Shown in pieces: positions 1 to 5,242 of a stretch of 5,242 bases of DNA. Position 1 is the stretch's first letter. Each line of letters starts with the position of its first letter. A model generated the notes under the pieces. It was given only the letters and a program-made list of their open reading frames with translations, was not told the DNA's origin and did not search any database. The translations under genes and the position numbers were made by a program. The DNA comes from Caldifarciminota bacterium (lineage in GTDB: Bacteria; Hydrothermota; Hydrothermia; B15-G9; WFZT01): contig JALSOY010000017.1 of the NCBI GenBank assembly GCA_026986235.1, positions 1 to 5,242 on the forward strand. Direction: 5' to 3'.

Positions 1-129
1 CCCCCTGACCCATTTGTCAACCTCCGGCGTACCCTGTGCCTCGAGATCTCCGGGGAGCTTTAGCCCCACCATGGAGGCTGCCGTCAGGGCAGCTGTCGTT
101 TTTATAAATTCTCTCCTCGTTATTGCCAT
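1..129 (-). CDS. Tat-exported molybdopterin oxidoreductase, NapA-like (N-terminal 43 residues only)
   Basis: Only the first 43 codons are inside the window; the gene continues past the left edge. The protein begins MAITRREFIKTTAALTAASM, a clear twin-arginine signal (TRREFIK, then a moderately hydrophobic stretch, then an AQG-type cleavage region at about residues 31-33), so the folded enzyme should be exported to the periplasm with its cofactor. After the signal the chain reads TPEVDKWVRG. In NapA-family nitrate reductases a similar D/E-x-KW segment sits just before the CxxC-type [4Fe-4S] motif, which would lie just beyond the edge. The ATG has a strong GGAGG Shine-Dalgarno sequence 7 bases upstream (137-141), directly after the stop of the cytochrome gene, so the two genes are co-transcribed. 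The Tat signal and start are read directly. The NapA-like assignment is inferred from the short post-signal segment and from the cytochrome partner. Other Tat-dependent molybdoenzymes or ferredoxin-type proteins remain possible. Confidence 0.62.
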   Translation of the reverse strand, partial: MAITRREFIKTTAALTAASMVGLKLPGDLEAQGTPEVDKWVRG

Positions 130-141
130 GAAAACACCTCC

Positions 142-525
142 TTATTTGCCACCATGAACTCTAAATTTGTGGACCGGATGGCAAGCCCAGCAGGTCTTGG
201 CAGGAGAGTCCTCGGGAATATGGAGATTTTTGACCTCTTTCGTGTGACAGGCTGCACACTTGGTAATTGGAGGGGTTTTGTGAAAGTCATCAAAGGTACC
301 GTGACACTGAAAGCATCTAACATTGTCTATGCCATGTCTTGAATTGAACCATTCCTTGTAAATGTCGGGTGTGGCCTCTCTGTGGCAGTCACGGCATGTC
401 ATGAGCTTTTCCTCCGGAGACAACTCCGGATGCTCATCCTTTGCTGTTCCCTGCGCATGGATGGCAGTGAAACTGCCAACCAGGATGACGCTCCATAGCA
501 GTGACATTATAAACTTGGACTTCAT
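142..525 (-). CDS. Secreted tetrahaem cytochrome c (NapM-like candidate)
   Basis: This 127-residue protein starts with a Sec signal peptide (MKSKF, then a hydrophobic core at about residues 6-20, probable cleavage after AIHA at residue 24). The mature part has four CxxCH haem-binding motifs: CRDCH (44-48), CFQCH (71-75), CAACH (90-94) and CWACH (112-116). Six further histidines (32, 64, 82, 102, 119, 124) could supply distal ligands, so bis-His low-potential haems are plausible. The segment EWFNSRHG (58-65) resembles the W-x-x-S-x-HG motif common in multihaem cytochromes. The protein should be a soluble periplasmic electron carrier. The Tat-exported molybdoenzyme gene follows 12 bp downstream, so it is the likely redox partner. 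Desulfovibrio-type nap operons place a tetrahaem NapM just before napA, which supports a NapM-like role, but this is inference from arrangement and length. The start is set by GGAGGA (531-536) five bases before the ATG. Confidence 0.88.
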   Translation of the reverse strand: MKSKFIMSLLWSVILVGSFTAIHAQGTAKDEHPELSPEEKLMTCRDCHREATPDIYKEWFNSRHGIDNVRCFQCHGTFDDFHKTPPITKCAACHTKEVKNLHIPEDSPAKTCWACHPVHKFRVHGGK

Positions 526-530
526 ACCTT

Positions 531-536
531 TCCTCC
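531..536 (-). promoter_or_regulatory. Shine-Dalgarno site of the tetrahaem cytochrome gene
   Basis: GGAGGA lies five bases before the ATG at 525. It supports this start over the in-frame Met7; both would keep a usable signal peptide. Confidence 0.8.
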
Positions 537-547
537 ATTTTTGTTAA

Positions 548-576
548 ATTACAAGTCTTGTCCCTTTTACTGTCAA
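548..576 (-). promoter_or_regulatory. Sigma70-type promoter of the cytochrome-molybdoenzyme operon
   Basis: On the minus strand TTGACA (571-576, a perfect -35 box) is followed by exactly 17 bases and TGTAAT (548-553, five of six matches to TATAAT). Transcription would start near 541, leaving a leader of about 16 bases that carries the GGAGGA ribosome site. It lies in the only sizeable gap of the window and points at the cytochrome gene. Two short palindromes overlap it, so it is probably regulated. Confidence 0.72.
551..561. promoter_or_regulatory. Palindrome at the edge of the -10 box (candidate operator)
   Basis: ACAAGACTTGT on the minus strand has perfect 5-bp arms around one base. It covers the end of the promoter spacer and the first three bases of the -10 box. 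A protein bound here would block RNA polymerase. It may also be chance, since the arms are short. Confidence 0.28.
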
Positions 577-587
577 TGATTAATTGA
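573..587. promoter_or_regulatory. Palindrome overlapping the -35 box (candidate operator)
   Basis: On the minus strand TCAATTAATCATTGA has 5-bp inverted arms (TCAAT and ATTGA) around a 5-bp centre. Its right arm shares TTGA with the -35 box, and its centre lies about 40 bp before the inferred start of transcription, a usual place for an activator. The half-site sequence recalls CRP/FNR-family sites (TTGA), but the arm order is not that of the FNR consensus, so no regulator is named. Confidence 0.35.
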
Positions 588-597
588 GGTGACCTTT

Positions 598-639
598 AAT
601 AGTAAATCTGGACGGTATGGAATAGTAAATTTTTACTAT
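598..639. repeat. Repeated ATTTACTATT elements and an AT-rich inverted repeat upstream of the promoter
   Basis: ATTTACTATT occurs twice on the minus strand, at 621-630 and 598-607, with starts 23 bp apart (about two helical turns). The upstream copy is also one arm of a perfect 8-bp inverted repeat with a 2-bp centre (622-639, ATAGTAAA/TTTACTAT) that overlaps the stop codon of the radical SAM gene. A further AGTAAA lies at 566-571, touching the -35 box. The inverted repeat is A/T only apart from one G-C pair per arm and has no following U-run, so it is a poor terminator. Phased direct repeats upstream of a promoter fit a response-regulator or repressor binding region better. Confidence 0.4.
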
Positions 640-2237
640 GACCCTACAGTATGTGACTTGCAAACGCCGCAGAGACTGCATACCTCAGGCCTGCATGGCC
701 CGAGAATCTTACCCTCCCTGGATCTTGACTCCTCGAAATTCAAAAACCATCTTGAGACACCCGTATTTATTCTGTTGTAAGGGGCTTCGGAGAAGTACTC
801 TTTGTCGAAGAGATACATGTCCGGATCAATGCCCATCTTTTTCATAGACGAAATAAGACCCATACCTTTTTTAAGACCAGAATATAGTGCCTCACCCACC
901 CTCTCATCTCCTCTCGAAAGAATGGCCTGCACCATAGCAAGCCTTGGACTACCAACGCTCAGTTTAACATGGGGATCCACCCTGAGTTTTCTTAACCTCT
1001 TTTTCAGATCTCCTTCCCGCCAGAGGGGTAAATTACCGAAAGGTGTATGGGGTTTGGGCACAAAGGGTGACACCGTCACCGAGACAGGTCCCCTGAAATT
1101 ATCCCTGATGAACTTAACCGTTTTACCGATTCCTTCGATGTCTTCATCCATCTCACCGGGTAAACCTGCCATAAAATACACCTTTATCTTCATAATTCCT
1201 GCATCCCGGGCAAGTTTTGCCATCTTCTCAATATGCTCGTCTTTTATGGGCTTGTTGATACGCCACCTAAGCCTCTCCGTTCCTGCCTCTGGTGCCACTG
1301 TAAGGGTCTTCATACCCGTTTTCTTCAAAAGCTCCAGAATCTCCCCTGTTACAGTCTCAATCCTCAAGGAGGAGACAGATACCACAGCTTCTCTGGATTT
1401 AAGAAATCTGAGAATTACGGGAAAGTCCGGATGGTCTCCGAGAGCTGAACCCACAAGGCCCACCCTACTGCCTCTTCTGATGTGTTTTTCTAAAACCCTG
1501 AATATTTCATCAACGGGAACTGACCTTGGTGGAAGTGTTATGTAGGATAAAAGGCAAAACCGGCATTTCCAGGGACAACCTCTAACAATTTCTGCAAGGA
1601 ATGTCTCTCCGAATACTGATCGGGTAATGAAAGAAGAATAGCTTAAGAACTCCCCCAATTCCTGGGTAAAGGCCCTTCTTCCATTCTCTTTTTTCCCCGG
1701 TATTAAAGCGTATTCGAGGGTGGCTGCCCTCTCGAGAATCTCTCTTTTACTGCCACTGTAAACCTTTAAAAATCCTGTGAGGCTGACCTCTGACTCTCCA
1801 AGGAGGAAAAGGTCAACAAAGGGAAAGAGTGGAAATGGATTGGATGTAACCGCTATCCCTCCGGCAACGACGAGAGGATGTCGTTCTGTCCTCTGCTCTC
1901 TAAAGACCGGGATATTGTACTTTTCAAGGATCCTGATCAGGTTGGCAAAGTCTATCTCGTAAGGGAGTGTAAAGAAAATTACATCAAACTCGTTGAGAGG
2001 CAAACCCGTTCTGATCCCGCCGTTTGAGTCAAGGAAAAAGATATCGGCAAGACCCCACTTGTTTAACTGCCTGAACAAAATGTGAGGTGCTAAATTGGCT
2101 GAGCCGAGTTCAAATGTGTTCGGAAATACGATGGCAAATCTATTTTCCCCAAAGTAAAGTTTTTCCAGGAATCTCAGGGTCGCCATACCAGAAAGAGAAG
2201 AGAAACGAAGATGAGACTCTTCAGGGTCTCTGTCCAT
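636..2237 (-). CDS. B12-binding-domain-type radical SAM protein with C-terminal four-Cys motif
   Basis: The protein is 533 residues from the first ATG. An N-terminal Rossmann-like region (about 33-150) contains FAIVFPNTFELGSANLAPHIL and VVAGGIAVTSNPFPL...GESE, typical of B12-binding-like radical SAM proteins, although the classical cobalamin DxHxxG motif is not evident. The radical SAM core carries RGCPWKCRFC with cysteines 221, 225 and 228 (CxxxCxxC) for a [4Fe-4S] cluster, then VGSALGDHPD (262-271) and APEAG (315-319). The C-terminus (515-526) has C-x4-C-x2-C-x2-C, as in the TIGR03960-like group whose tail often reads CxxCGxC after a TGV..FL segment. The substrate is unknown; tRNA/RNA or cofactor modification are guesses. 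It overlaps the upstream membrane-protein gene by 64 bp from this start. Met18 (at 2186) would cut the overlap to 13 bp and give 516 residues, and may be the real start. Neither start has a good Shine-Dalgarno sequence, so coupled translation is likely. Confidence 0.85.
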   Translation of the reverse strand: MDRDPEESHLRFSSLSGMATLRFLEKLYFGENRFAIVFPNTFELGSANLAPHILFRQLNKWGLADIFFLDSNGGIRTGLPLNEFDVIFFTLPYEIDFANLIRILEKYNIPVFREQRTERHPLVVAGGIAVTSNPFPLFPFVDLFLLGESEVSLTGFLKVYSGSKREILERAATLEYALIPGKKENGRRAFTQELGEFLSYSSFITRSVFGETFLAEIVRGCPWKCRFCLLSYITLPPRSVPVDEIFRVLEKHIRRGSRVGLVGSALGDHPDFPVILRFLKSREAVVSVSSLRIETVTGEILELLKKTGMKTLTVAPEAGTERLRWRINKPIKDEHIEKMAKLARDAGIMKIKVYFMAGLPGEMDEDIEGIGKTVKFIRDNFRGPVSVTVSPFVPKPHTPFGNLPLWREGDLKKRLRKLRVDPHVKLSVGSPRLAMVQAILSRGDERVGEALYSGLKKGMGLISSMKKMGIDPDMYLFDKEYFSEAPYNRINTGVSRWFLNFEESRSREGKILGPCRPEVCSLCGVCKSHTVGS

Positions 2238-2824
2238 CCAGCCGTTGTGAGCTTCACCCTGTAAGGTTTTGCGTAAAAGTAAAGGTTGTCAAGAAGTGGA
2301 AGGTATGGGAGAGGAGAAAGTCCTATAGAAACCACGATAAAGAGACCTGCGAAAAGGAACAGGATCCCCAATTTACGAAGATTTTTCTCACCTGTTACCA
2401 TGTACCGTATTTTGAAGACTGCATTCAAAAAGTAAAACAGTATGACGAGATAGTAGAGAAAAGAGCCACTAACGATGTAAACGGGCAATACGAGAAAGGC
2501 AAATCCTGTGATGACGCTATAAACAAATCTATCTCCCCAGATGAGGAAATAAACCACATAGGGAATGGCTATAACGATAGTTGCGGCCACGATGGTGGTG
2601 TTTCTAACGGAAACGCCAAGAAGAAACCATCCAGCAAGTGACTGTATGAGAAAGGGAAGATACTTTTTTATAAATAGAGACTGTTTTGAGTTGAGGATCA
2701 GCATGAAACCCGCCCATGTAATTAAAAGGTTCAGGCTGAAGTTTCTGGAATACAGATAGCCCAGGAGGAAAGAGACATTGGATATCACCCATACACCATG
2801 GTGTTTGAGAATGTACCTCTTCAT
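2174..2824 (-). CDS. Multi-pass inner-membrane protein, YwiC-like
   Basis: This 216-residue, very hydrophobic protein has about six to seven candidate membrane segments (roughly 11-27, 31-46, 56-74, 77-94, 101-117, 120-137, 150-168, and a C-terminal one near 198-213). The N-terminal KHHGVW (7-12) followed by a hydrophobic segment resembles the HG-x-W opening of the YwiC-like family, and NLRKLGILFLFAG (147-159) resembles a conserved R-x-G helix in that family. The molecular function of YwiC-like proteins is unknown. In Bacillus subtilis ywiC lies in the fnr/narGHJI nitrate-respiration region, which is of interest given the molybdoenzyme operon nearby. The start codon has no Shine-Dalgarno sequence, but its ATG overlaps the TGA of the preceding 48-codon ORF (ATGA), so translational coupling explains the start. 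The 3' end overlaps the radical SAM gene. Membrane nature is certain; the family name is moderately supported. Confidence 0.75.
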   Translation of the reverse strand: MKRYILKHHGVWVISNVSFLLGYLYSRNFSLNLLITWAGFMLILNSKQSLFIKKYLPFLIQSLAGWFLLGVSVRNTTIVAATIVIAIPYVVYFLIWGDRFVYSVITGFAFLVLPVYIVSGSFLYYLVILFYFLNAVFKIRYMVTGEKNLRKLGILFLFAGLFIVVSIGLSPLPYLPLLDNLYFYAKPYRVKLTTAGWTETLKSLIFVSLLFLVWRP

Positions 2825-2967
2825 AAGGGCTTTAATATAAGCTCATGGTTACCAAATTTCCACATGTGCTCACTGAGGTTAGGACTGATTTCCCCACATG
2901 GTACCCATCCTTCAATGTCACAGGAATTATGGTCATCGTGCTTTATGGTGTCGATTAGAAAATCCAT
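2821..2967 (-). CDS. Hypothetical 48-residue protein, translationally coupled to its neighbours
   Basis: A short ORF fills the apparent gap between the metallopeptidase and the membrane protein. It starts with ATG eight bases after the TAA of the metallopeptidase gene and ends in a TGA whose bases overlap the next start codon (ATGA at 2821-2824). The product begins MDFLIDTIKHDDHNSCDIEG and continues with WVPCGEISPN to a C-terminus ELILKPL. It is acidic, soluble, with two Cys (16, 24), four His and two Trp, no signal peptide or membrane segment. I do not recognise it. A purine-rich AGCAGG abuts the ATG but is too close to be a good ribosome site, so re-initiation after the upstream stop is the likely route. 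Exact packing at both ends argues for a real gene; a remnant of a longer gene, or a leader peptide controlling the membrane protein, is also possible. Confidence 0.55.
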   Translation of the reverse strand: MDFLIDTIKHDDHNSCDIEGWVPCGEISPNLSEHMWKFGNHELILKPL

Positions 2968-2975
2968 CCTGCTTT

Positions 2976-3539
2976 TTAGAAACTTTTACCTCTAATCCGA
3001 AACCAGTAGGAGAACAGGACATCCTCCATCTTTTCGACATTTTCAAAAAACCTCTTAAGACTATTCCAGAAAAAGCGGTCATGCCGCCAGAACTTTAAAT
3101 GATTGACCTCGTGAAATACGAGATACCTCAAAACCCTATCAGGCAGATACTTTGCAAGGGAATTTATGGTCACCGTCCCCCTGCTTGAACAACTCCCCCA
3201 TTTGGTGCGCATTTTACGGATCTGAACCTTCCTGACCTTCACTCCCAGAGACCGCTCCGCCTCCTGAATGTACTGGATTACCAGCTCTTTCAGCTCCCTG
3301 TGCGAACGGTTTTCAATGGGCAGATTTTCCGCCTCAACGAGAGAGTTTTGAATCATCTGATACTTCTTTCTGATCCACCTCTCCTTCCTCGTGAGGATTT
3401 CCCTGACACCCATTCCATAAGGCAGAATTATCCTCAACTCCCCAGTTAAAAACTCAAGCCTTGCATACTTCACCGGTCTGTGAATCACCGTGTATGGTAT
3501 CCCTTTGAAATTGCCTCTTTTTACCCTCTGTACCATCAT
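2976..3539 (-). CDS. YgjP/DUF45-family zinc metallopeptidase, SprT/M48-like
   Basis: The product is 187 residues from the chosen start. It carries the family signature KWGSCSSRGTVTIN (113-126) and the zinc site HEVNH (143-147: His143, Glu144 catalytic, His147), with a third candidate ligand at His153 in FWRHDRFFW. These are hallmarks of the YgjP-like DUF45 peptidases, whose substrates are largely unknown. Such genes are often found beside type I restriction-modification genes, as here just after hsdR, so a role linked to restriction-enzyme turnover or control is plausible but unproven. A longer reading begins 14 codons upstream (3581), but this N-terminus lies wholly within the hsdR coding end. 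I chose 3539 because AGGAG (3544-3548) precedes it and the hsdR stop overlaps it by one base (TAATG). The next codon (3536) is also ATG and has better spacing (7 bases), so the real start may be one residue later. Confidence 0.88.
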   Translation of the reverse strand: MMVQRVKRGNFKGIPYTVIHRPVKYARLEFLTGELRIILPYGMGVREILTRKERWIRKKYQMIQNSLVEAENLPIENRSHRELKELVIQYIQEAERSLGVKVRKVQIRKMRTKWGSCSSRGTVTINSLAKYLPDRVLRYLVFHEVNHLKFWRHDRFFWNSLKRFFENVEKMEDVLFSYWFRIRGKSF

Positions 3540-5242
3540 TACACTCCTCTCATCACCCCGTAATATTTCACCCGTTCCCACAGGCTGGTATAAAGAAGGT
3601 CCATCTCCTCCATGGAAAGGCCATACTCTTTTCTTAGCTTTCTCACAAACCTTCTAAGTTCACGCTCCACTGACTTCCGCAACGCCCCCTGAGTTATCCA
3701 CCCATCAAGCATGTAAGGCCTGAATCGGTCAAAGAGTTTCCTCACTTCATCAGGCCAGTTTCTCTGTGACCCGAACCGCCTTTCAAGTTCCATAAGCACA
3801 CTATACTCCGCATCCGAAAAATCGAGTTCTCTCTGTCTTTTCTGCATTCGGTGAATCGTCCGCATAATATCAGTTCCCTCTTTGTAAATCTCCCGATACT
3901 CCTTCGTCCTCTTTCGCCATGCCTCAACGAGCCTTTCCACCCTCTCGGTTATGGTCTCAAAAATAGGGTCTGCATTCTTTTCAACGAGAATCATCCTGTT
4001 CAGTGCAAAAAGGATGTTTGCTGCCTTTTCTTCCTCACTTGCACCCTTTTCCTCAATTTCTCTCAAATAATTTTCGTCAAATGAAAATGGCAGAAGTGTA
4101 TCGTCAATTTCCTTCACCTCTGTTGAACGGTGAACATATTTCAGGGTTTTCTCAAAATACTTTTTCACAGCTGGCTTATCTTCACTCTGAACAGACATTC
4201 TGACATAGTAAACATACACCGCAGAAAGCCACCTGTAATCCTCGAATTTTTCAAGTTTTACCTCATCCGGGCCGAGAAGCTCAAAAACCTTCCGCAAAGT
4301 CCAGTATTTTTCTTTAAAAAATTCCTCCCTATCTTCATCCTCCATAATCCTCTCAAAGGCTTTAAGGAGGGTTTCTCGTTCGTAATTTCTTGGGATGCCT
4401 TCAAAAATTTCAAGAAGCTCGTTGATCAGAATTTCAAATTCTGATATGAGTTTGTCATACTCAAAGAGGACATCCCTGAGGTCATTTTCGTTATACATCT
4501 CAAAAGCCCGCTTGAGGTGTTTGAGAACCCCAACATAATCAATGATAACTCCTGCCTCTTTGAAATCGCCAAATGGCCTATTTACCCTCGCAATTGCCTG
4601 AAGCAGGCGATGACCTTTAAGAGGTTTAACAAGATACATGGTCTGAAGGATAGGGGCATCAAAGCCTGTAAGGAGCATATCCGTGACAATTAAAATCTTC
4701 GGCAATTCCTCCTCTTTGAATTTCTCAACAATTTTATCCCTGATGGCATCTATGCTCATTCTGGGGAATCGGTTCATTAGTTCACGCCTGTAATCGTCAA
4801 TTTCCTTCTCATCATCGTTCATGTAGGTCATGACAATTTCTGAATATTCAGAGGGGAGGTATTTATCGAGCGCCTTCTTGAACCTCACGCATGCCCTTCG
4901 GCTGGCGGCGACCACCATGCCCTTGAACTTACCATCAAGATTTTCCCTGAAATGCTCAGCAATATCTCTTGCCACCCTGTCAATTCTCTTTGGATTCTCA
5001 AGGAATACCCTGATGGCGCTGAGTCTTTTACCAATCCTGTCTTCAACCTCTTTCCTGGTCTCCTCCGGCAATTCCTCGAGCTCTGCATCAAGAAATGCCT
5101 CAAGCAGCATTTTATTGAGGTGGACATCCTTTTCGAGACGGGGTTGATAAACAATCTTCACGGTGTAGCCATCACGAAGGGAGTCAGAAACAAAATACCG
5201 GTCAAGATACAACTCATCAGGCGGATAGGCAAATATGTGAAA
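3539..5242 (-). CDS. hsdR: Type I restriction enzyme R subunit (HsdR), C-terminal 567 residues, partial
   Basis: The frame is open to the right edge (first visible residues FHIFAYPPDE), so the gene begins outside the window; type I R subunits are usually about 1000 residues, so roughly the C-terminal half is seen. An apparent TTG start at 5212 is an ordinary leucine codon. Visible parts, in window numbering from the edge, are the second RecA-like helicase domain, with a motif IV-like GMVVAASRRACVRF (108-121), motif V LIVTDMLLTGFDAP (184-197) and motif VI QAIARVNRPF (215-224) with the arginine finger. A long charged helical C-terminal region (about 250-567) follows, as in the DUF3387-type tail that contacts the methylase-specificity core. 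The nuclease domain and Walker A/DEAD motifs lie outside. HsdR translocates DNA with ATP and cuts unmethylated DNA. No frameshift or internal stop is seen in this part. hsdM and hsdS are not in the window, presumably upstream. Confidence 0.92.
   Translation of the reverse strand, partial: FHIFAYPPDELYLDRYFVSDSLRDGYTVKIVYQPRLEKDVHLNKMLLEAFLDAELEELPEETRKEVEDRIGKRLSAIRVFLENPKRIDRVARDIAEHFRENLDGKFKGMVVAASRRACVRFKKALDKYLPSEYSEIVMTYMNDDEKEIDDYRRELMNRFPRMSIDAIRDKIVEKFKEEELPKILIVTDMLLTGFDAPILQTMYLVKPLKGHRLLQAIARVNRPFGDFKEAGVIIDYVGVLKHLKRAFEMYNENDLRDVLFEYDKLISEFEILINELLEIFEGIPRNYERETLLKAFERIMEDEDREEFFKEKYWTLRKVFELLGPDEVKLEKFEDYRWLSAVYVYYVRMSVQSEDKPAVKKYFEKTLKYVHRSTEVKEIDDTLLPFSFDENYLREIEEKGASEEEKAANILFALNRMILVEKNADPIFETITERVERLVEAWRKRTKEYREIYKEGTDIMRTIHRMQKRQRELDFSDAEYSVLMELERRFGSQRNWPDEVRKLFDRFRPYMLDGWITQGALRKSVERELRRFVRKLRKEYGLSMEEMDLLYTSLWERVKYYGVMRGV
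3544..3548 (-). promoter_or_regulatory. Shine-Dalgarno site deciding the metallopeptidase start
   Basis: AGGAG lies 4 bases before the ATG at 3539 and 7 bases before the adjacent ATG at 3536, inside the last codons of hsdR. It favours the short form of the metallopeptidase over the reading that begins at 3581. Confidence 0.7.

Noticed and set aside
413..430. A perfect 7-bp stem with 4-base loop (TCCGGAG/CTCCGGA) in the cytochrome gene
   Set aside because: It lies within codons for the mature N-terminus and has no U-run, so it is not a terminator; the internal GGAGG before Met42 would start inside the first haem region and seems accidental.
622..639. The AT-rich inverted repeat as an intrinsic terminator of the radical SAM gene
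   Set aside because: The stem is almost all A-T, overlaps the stop codon, and is not followed by a U-run.
802..1545. A 247-codon plus-strand ORF
   Set aside because: It is antisense to the well-supported radical SAM gene, has a Ser/Pro/Leu/Ile-rich shadow composition and no recognisable domain.
2087..2641. A 184-codon plus-strand ORF
   Set aside because: It lies opposite the membrane protein and the radical SAM start; its Lys/Asn-rich composition is what the complement of a hydrophobic coding sequence gives.
2834..2862. A TATATT with TGGAAA 17 bp upstream before the membrane protein gene
   Set aside because: The -35 match is weak and the elements fall inside the coupled 48-aa ORF; the ATGA overlap explains expression without a separate promoter. 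It is not excluded.
3540..3581. The longer N-terminus (14 extra residues) of the metallopeptidase
   Set aside because: It lies inside the hsdR coding end, lacks a ribosome site, and the AGGAG plus TAATG junction gives a better start.
5210..5212. A TTG start for the restriction subunit near the right edge
   Set aside because: The frame stays open to the edge, and the remaining part begins in the middle of the helicase, so this is an internal leucine codon.

Overview
The window is a dense bacterial locus, and every gene I can support lies on the minus strand. I read it from right to left below. Highly charged proteins (Lys/Glu/Arg-rich), moderate G+C, a multihaem cytochrome and a Tat-exported molybdoenzyme suggest an anaerobic or facultatively respiring bacterium. 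It may be thermophilic and from a deep-branching or Deltaproteobacteria/Nitrospirae/Aquificae-like group, but the lineage is only an impression.

Right half (5242 to about 2821): the C-terminal 567 residues of a type I restriction enzyme motor/nuclease subunit (HsdR) enter from the right edge. Its TAA stop shares one base with the ATG of a YgjP/DUF45-type zinc metallopeptidase, a frequent companion of type I restriction loci. Eight bases after that gene is an unlisted 48-codon ORF (2821-2967). Its stop overlaps the start of the next gene in an ATGA junction.

Middle (2824 to 636): a multi-pass membrane protein resembling the YwiC-like family is followed, with overlap, by a B12-binding-type radical SAM protein with a CxxxCxxC cluster motif and a C-terminal four-cysteine motif. 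The run hsdR - DUF45 - 48-aa ORF - ywiC-like - radical SAM has no real gap, so it could be one transcript mixing DNA defence with genes that may belong to respiration or cofactor metabolism.

Left part (635 to 1): a 110-bp regulatory gap holds an excellent sigma70-type promoter (TTGACA, 17 bp, TGTAAT) overlapped by two short palindromes and preceded by repeated TTTACT/AGTAAA elements. It drives a secreted tetrahaem c-type cytochrome and, 12 bp later, the first 43 codons of a Tat-exported protein that looks like a NapA-type molybdopterin oxidoreductase cut by the window edge. These two probably form a periplasmic electron-transfer pair, perhaps for nitrate reduction. A YwiC-like gene nearby fits that idea weakly.

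I see no tRNA, rRNA, CRISPR array, insertion sequence or attachment site. The most notable unexplained items are the coupled 48-aa ORF and the repeat-rich promoter region.
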